This document shows, piece by piece, positions 58,873-64,000 of a DNA stretch of 64,000 nt. The notes under the pieces were generated by a model that saw nothing but the letters and a program-made list of their open reading frames with translations, had not been told where the DNA came from and ran no database searches. Position 1 is the stretch's first letter, and each line of letters begins with the position of its first letter. The translations under genes were made by a program, and so were the position numbers. The stretch is from Parascedosporium putredinis (lineage: Eukaryota > Ascomycota > Sordariomycetes > Microascales > Microascaceae), in NCBI GenBank assembly GCA_949357655.1, contig CASHTG010000012.1, positions 1,736,001 through 1,800,000 on the forward strand, in the 5' to 3' direction.

Positions 58873-60353
58873 ATGGAGCAATCCCAGGGGACGGAAACGC
58901 CGGGATCCCAACCAATGCGAGAAAGATCCCGAAGTCGACTGCTCTCCATAGGGCGGCCTTCCATACCCCCAGTCTTGGGTGCTTTGCGAAATCCCATCAC
59001 GAGCAGACGGCTGAGGAGGAGCAGGGATGAAGAGACCAACGATGAGGCGAACCCCATGAGTATCGCGGGCGAGGTCGAGAGTCCAAAGACGCCGCGATTC
59101 AGGCTCGGAATGCCCACGCTCCCATCGACTCGATTGCATCTCCCCATTTAACACGTACGTGGACGACAGGCTCGAGCGGCCCAGACTCGCGACCGTCGAC
59201 TGCGAGGCCGACCCAACCCGATTTCCGAAGCGAGCCTCTCCCCGCCATCTCGATATCCGTCGCCGATGAAAATGGCCTTTCTGGACCTCCACCGGCGTTT
59301 CATGGAGAGAACACGCCCGGGAGATCACGAAGTCCAGCACCGCTTTCTAGCCCGCTAGCCACGGCCCACCCGGGCCAAGCCACCTCCTCGCCCGGTACTC
59401 AGGATCAACCATCCGCACACACGGCAGAAGCTACGCCAAGTCCCACCGGACTGACCGCCCCGCAGAGGGCAAGGCGCCGGTGCCTGGCTGGAAAGATGAC
59501 GCCGCAAATCAGGTCGCATGTAATCCGATGCCTAATGTCTGGGTTGTTCCTACTCTTCCTCCTCGCCATCTGTAAGGCCACCCCTTCTTTTCGACGTCCT
59601 TCCCACCTCCCACATAGACAATTCAACACTCAAGAATACCGCCCCCACTTACTAACTGGTGATAAATACTAGACCTTGTGCTCTCCATCACGAAACGACT
59701 CAACAGCAGGAACGAATTTACCGTTATCCTCATCCTCATCATTCTATTTACTACCATCTTTTTCTGCTACGCCCTCCTCCGGCTCTGTATGGCCGTGGCG
59801 AAGCCAGAAGGCGAGGAAGAGCAAGCATCTGGGAGGCAGCCAATGCTTGCCCTAGGCGGCTACGCGATACCTCGCGTACCTATTCGGGTTGTCCTTGCCC
59901 GAGATGAGGAAGCGGCAGGAGTAGAAAGCGAGACGACAAAACTGCGCCCGCCGGCGTATGGCCTATGGCGAGAGAGTGTGGTAAGTTTCTGTCGATGAAT
60001 AGCTTTCATTTTTTTCTTTCTTTCTGGCTCTCTTTTCAGTTTTTCACCGTCACGCCGACCTAGAATTACGAGCACCACGATTGGGAGACAACATTTCTGA
60101 CTAACGTTCTTGTCTTTAGCGAGTCGACCCAAACCGACTCTTTTGGCAGCGAAATGACGACCCGCAAGTTGCTGAGTCGTCGGGGTGGTCGGAACCGCGG
60201 ACTGGTCCCCGCCCACCATCGTATGCATCCGAGGACGGTGTGAGTTACGTGGTCGATGCCAGGCCAAGATCCACGGTGCCAACTACAGATGTCCCTCTTC
60301 CGGTCCATCCATCTGAGCGGGGCAGGCTAGACGGGGCGCAAGCGGCGTGGTGA
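58873..60353 (+). CDS. Membrane protein with two PPxY motifs, one frame break
   Basis: Conserved in filamentous ascomycetes as far as I recall; no assigned function. Exons 58873-59571, 59673-59980 and 60120-60353 give about 413 residues. The N-terminal 200 residues are Ser/Pro/Arg-rich and cytosolic by composition, including RLGMPTLPSTRLHLPHL. Two membrane helices follow: LMSGLFLLFLLAIYLVLSI and FTVILILIILFTTIFFCYAL. The C-terminal tail holds GGYAIPRVPIRVVLARDEEA, PPAYGLWRESVRVDPNRLFW, RPPSYASEDGVSYVVDARPR and TTDVPLPVHPSERGR. PPAY and PPSY are classic binding sites for WW domains of Rsp5/NEDD4 ubiquitin ligases, so a role as ligase adaptor or substrate is a fair inference. The frame breaks at CCCC 59142-59145, short by one. 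The upstream ATG at 58873 follows no in-phase extension. Confidence 0.85.
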
Positions 60354-63300
60354 AGGGCGACCTGAATGACTATCAGAGTCAAAGCGGGTCACGCGCAGTA
60401 TGCGTAACGGCAGGATGATTGTGATGCCTGATGATGGCTAGGTGAACAACGGAGCCGTATTAGCCGCACTCGGTCGCGCTGTTGCTGTTGGTGGCAGTAT
60501 TTCTCTTTTGATTGCTTTGATACCATTTAACTCAGCGGGTCGTGTATTATTTCCTCTTTTTCTTTTGCTTTTTTTTCTTTGTCTTTGAAGCATTGCATTC
60601 ACCAGGAGTTTACCATTTATCATCCTTTTTATGCATGAAAGCCCGGAAAAGAAGGACAGGACGCTCGCTTCTTTGTACGTTACCTCAATTTTATTACTTT
60701 AGGAGACCGGCAAGCCCGGTCTCGAGGCTATAGAAATATTTTTTCAACTCTTCCATCTGTCCGCCAGGGCCCAAACTAGGGTTGAGGTCTCACACTGCGA
60801 TATCACCAGAGGTATCAATACAAGTTTGGCCCAGGGGAGCAGATTTACTTCAGCATCAAGGATAAGAAGCGTGGCATGGATGTATCTTGAGGCTGGACCA
60901 AAAAGAACTGGAATAATAATCAAATGTCAAGGTAGACTTGTTTGCCCGGGCCTAGGCCCAGGTCTAGTGGCTGGCATGACTGGCGACTGACAGGCTGGGA
61001 TGCCAAATCTCGGTCGGCTTAGAGACATCAATGATCAATGTGTGACTGGCTGTGTCACGTGAGCCACGCATGATGGATGATGCTCATTACTCGAAGGTTT
61101 CGGGCCGGGTCCACTGAGAACAAGACTTTCAGTCTACGCCAAAGCCTCGGAAGGTAGGAAAGTCGAGAGTTTGGTAGGTTCACTGCCTCTAAGCTGACTT
61201 GCCGCCGTCTCTCGACTTCCCACGTGGGATGCAGGTTTGAGCCCATTCGGCGACCCGTTTTCTCCTGGTGGTCCTCAAGCAGGTACCCTCACCTCACCCC
61301 TCCACTTTCTGTGCCTCTTCTATTATATCATGATCTTGCAGACTTTTAGATCGATAAATTCACTTTGGGGATCAAAGTTTAGATAAAGTCATCATTGACC
61401 GTATCCACGGGAGGAATGTTGGCGATCAGTATGCCGATTTCAAATGACGCTGGACGCACCCAGGTTGCCCATCATTGGTGGAGGAGGACCAACATGAACA
61501 TTCCTATTCTCTATGGTTAGTGGCATCTGCTCTAACAATCTCCCACCTTGGCGACAGCCAAGTATTCCTTCCAGCGCGCCTGGCCTCTTTCTACCCTACC
61601 TTACCCTCCCGGCCTCCATGCCCATTGTCGAGAGGGTGATCGACCTGTAGCACGGTAGCTAAGGAGCTTGACACTTGCCACACCAGCCGGAACGTTCGCC
61701 ACCTATTTGGCGAAAAGTCCATGCGGAGCGTGTGGAAGCGGCGAAGCGGCGAAGCTCCTGCTACTACTGCCGAAGATGGTGGCAACTGGCTTTTCTCTAT
61801 CCTCCCCATATCATAAAGACTAGAGATTTCTAGATTTTGTCTCGACTACCAAACTCCATATCTCGATAGGCTTCATCCGCACTTAATTTCTCCACTGGTC
61901 CGAGTGACAAGGGGTGTTGCACCAAGACCGCTCAGTCGATGTCCCCACATTATCGGCCGCCCCCATTCCCTGGTTTTCCCCGTCGAGGAAAGGGTGGTCT
62001 GAGCTTTGTCCGGTATTGTCAATCTAGAATGATGGTAATCAAAATGTAACTGCACCATGGCCAATACTTTTTGCCGCTGTGAAGTGGAGGGCGTCCCAGA
62101 CACCCAGTGTCTACTGCAGGGACAGCTGCAGGCTGCCCACAGGTGGCTGCACGTCCAAATTGGTACCCCAACTGATAACCATCTCGTTGAGAAAAAAATT
62201 GACGGCAAGGGGACAAAGGAATTGATCATCAATAGAGGAGGACAAAGGGACACGCACAGAGGAAGCAAGAAGAGCATCGTGCGTTTGATAAATGGAACGA
62301 GGCTAATCGTCGAGATGCCATCTCGGTGGCTGATCAATTGATGTCCCGGACCCCCTCATTGAAACTGCCGCCGCTACCCTTCACGATCTCAGGCTGAGAG
62401 ACAAGATAAAAAAAAAAAAAAAGAAAAAGAAACCAAAGGCTTTGCTTTGCCCGAAGCAGGTGGCTGGAAATTGCAGTGGGCTATCCCTCATAACCGCAAG
62501 AAGTCACACGGGACACATTAGATTTTTCAATCGCTAAATTGGGCCGTTCTACCCCGCTATGGAGTCCCCTGTTCGATCCTGCCGATTTCGAGAACTACCA
62601 ATGGATGGATTCCCCATGGATGTCATCCGTCCTGTTGATTCAGGTTGCGACCCCCAAGCGCATCCCCAGAATTTTGACCTATTGACTCTAGTCGATCCTT
62701 CTCTTGTATTCATGGCCTTGCGAAATGGACCTGGGCGCTGGTGACGGGCATGCATTATCTTAGCTATGGGCCCTAACGCCTGCTGGCTTGCTTGGGAATG
62801 GGAGGGGAGAGCCAGTGCCACAACCTCGAATCTGAGCACGATGTATGATCAAGGGGTTGGGGCTCGGAATCGACACGTATCTCACGGTAATCAAATGGGA
62901 ACGCTAGCCTTGAATGGGGGAATGAAGCAGGTAAGAGATGGTGTCCTTCCCGAGATCTCTCTGGCTGTTTGCTCCTTTGCTGCTACGATACCCAGATGGG
63001 GCCTGGAATTGGAATGGGTGTTATTCGCACTTTATTAGTGTATCTGGGAACCTCATGGTACCTCGATGCAGTTGCCCCGAGAGTAGACCCTGATTTGCCG
63101 ATCTGATGGGCCTGCCTGGGGCCAGTCTCTAGTCAACGGTGGTTAATGGGGTATTCTCATTCATCTGATCACGTACTCGACCGATCGAGTGATTGCAAAC
63201 CCAAGCTGGCCCGATTGGAAGATTAGTCTCTGTGCCAGGCTGTGCGCGCTCAATATCTAGTACAGCCGAAGGGTGGGCAGCGCACAAACAAACAGGAGGC

Positions 63301-64000
63301 CGCACCAGCACTTGATCACAGGAGTGGAGGGCTATTGAGAGTTGTGGTGCTAGATCAAATTGGTCCATTGCATTCCATACTGTCTTCTCCCCACTACGCC
63401 CTCCACTTGCCCCAGTCCTCTGAGCGCTAGCGCCACCTAGCCCGCTTATTCATGCCCACCATCAATTGAATGGTGGATGGAATGGGTCCATTTCAACCAC
63501 GGGACAGGGTCCCTCCAGCACCCAAGGGGAAGGGCTACGGGTCGAATAATTCAATGGTAAAGTCGCAACTCCCTTCCCTGAATTTCTGCCACTTCCCACT
63601 TTCTCTTCTCCACCTCAACCCATCATCACTCCCTGAACGAAAAATTTTCCCCCATATCCTCGTAAGTCCGCACCACGCTCCGTCCACATCACCAGTGACA
63701 CAAACCGGTTTCTTCTCGACATCGACCTTCAATATTAATTGTTCGTCGCTCACATTCGAAGCAGTCTTCCTCCTTCTCTCTCTCGGATTTTCTTGTTCCA
63801 CGATTATTCGTTGATCTCCGTCAATCTCGGTTCTGTAAGTTTTACTCTCCGTATTGCCAGTTCCCCCTTCTTTTTCGTCCTCAAAACTTTGCGGCCTTTC
63901 TCCTCCCCACCAAGAAACAACCACCGCCCGCCTCTTTTCCTGTACCGCCAGTCCTTGCCGTATCGCCCCTCGCTCCCTCTCTCTCTTTCTCTCTCTGCCT
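60354..64000. other. Gene-free 3' interval to the window end
   Basis: No gene supported on either strand. An A run lies at about 62409-62421. The last 450 bases are strongly pyrimidine-rich on the plus strand (from about 63560), which resembles the long leader of a plus-strand gene starting beyond the window. Confidence 0.4.

Noticed and set aside
1..64000. Repeat-induced point mutation as the cause of broken genes
   Set aside because: RIP makes C-to-T transitions and stop codons in repeats; here the defects are single-base length changes in single-copy genes.

Overview
This window is nuclear DNA of a filamentous ascomycete (Pezizomycotina, most likely Sordariomycetes). Genes are split by short introns of about 50-150 bases with GT..AG borders, intergenic spaces are 0.4-4 kb, and the recognisable proteins are fungal: RPB2, GUF1, VPS23, BET3, VMA10, PET117, TOM6, a SOM1/Flo8-type regulator, a U5 snRNP WD40 protein, an AA9 polysaccharide monooxygenase and a GH45 endoglucanase with a CBM1. 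The last two suggest a plant-biomass degrader. The species cannot be fixed from the sequence alone.

Layout. 2-13 kb: AA9 LPMO (+), a long disordered protein with a Cys/His-rich domain (+), a Thr-rich secreted protein (+) and a secreted alkaline phosphatase (-). 15-28 kb is a housekeeping block: RPB2 (+), PET117 (-) divergent from VMA10 (+), a CTNNBL1-type armadillo protein (-) divergent from a histidine-phosphatase/PGAM protein (+), and GUF1 (-). 28.4-30.1 kb is gene-free and holds a diverged repeat with several strong hairpins. 30-39 kb: MIT-domain protein (-), GH45 (+), indoleamine 2,3-dioxygenase (-). 42-52 kb: VPS23 (+), a small hidden TOM6 gene (-), an unnamed conserved protein (+) and SOM1 (-). 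54-60 kb: BET3 (-) divergent from the U5-40K-type WD40 protein (+), then a membrane protein with two PPxY motifs (+). The last 3.6 kb has no gene I can support.

The genes do not form one pathway. Themes are core expression and splicing (RPB2, U5-40K, CTNNBL1), mitochondrial function (PET117, GUF1, TOM6), vesicle traffic and endosome work (BET3, VPS23, VMA10, perhaps the MIT protein) and secreted enzymes (AA9, GH45, phosphatase).

The strongest whole-window signal is technical. Nearly every gene, including the essential RPB2 and BET3, has reading frames broken by one missing base, nearly always inside a short G/C (sometimes A/T) run. I count more than 25 such breaks in 17 of the 20 named genes. 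This looks like homopolymer under-calling in the assembly rather than pseudogenes. CDS spans below are therefore gene models that cross these breaks. I did not find a convincing undescribed system. The best biological oddities are a GC-AG intron directly after the VMA10 start codon, a 9-base exon in BET3, the hairpin-rich repeat, and several conserved but unnamed proteins.
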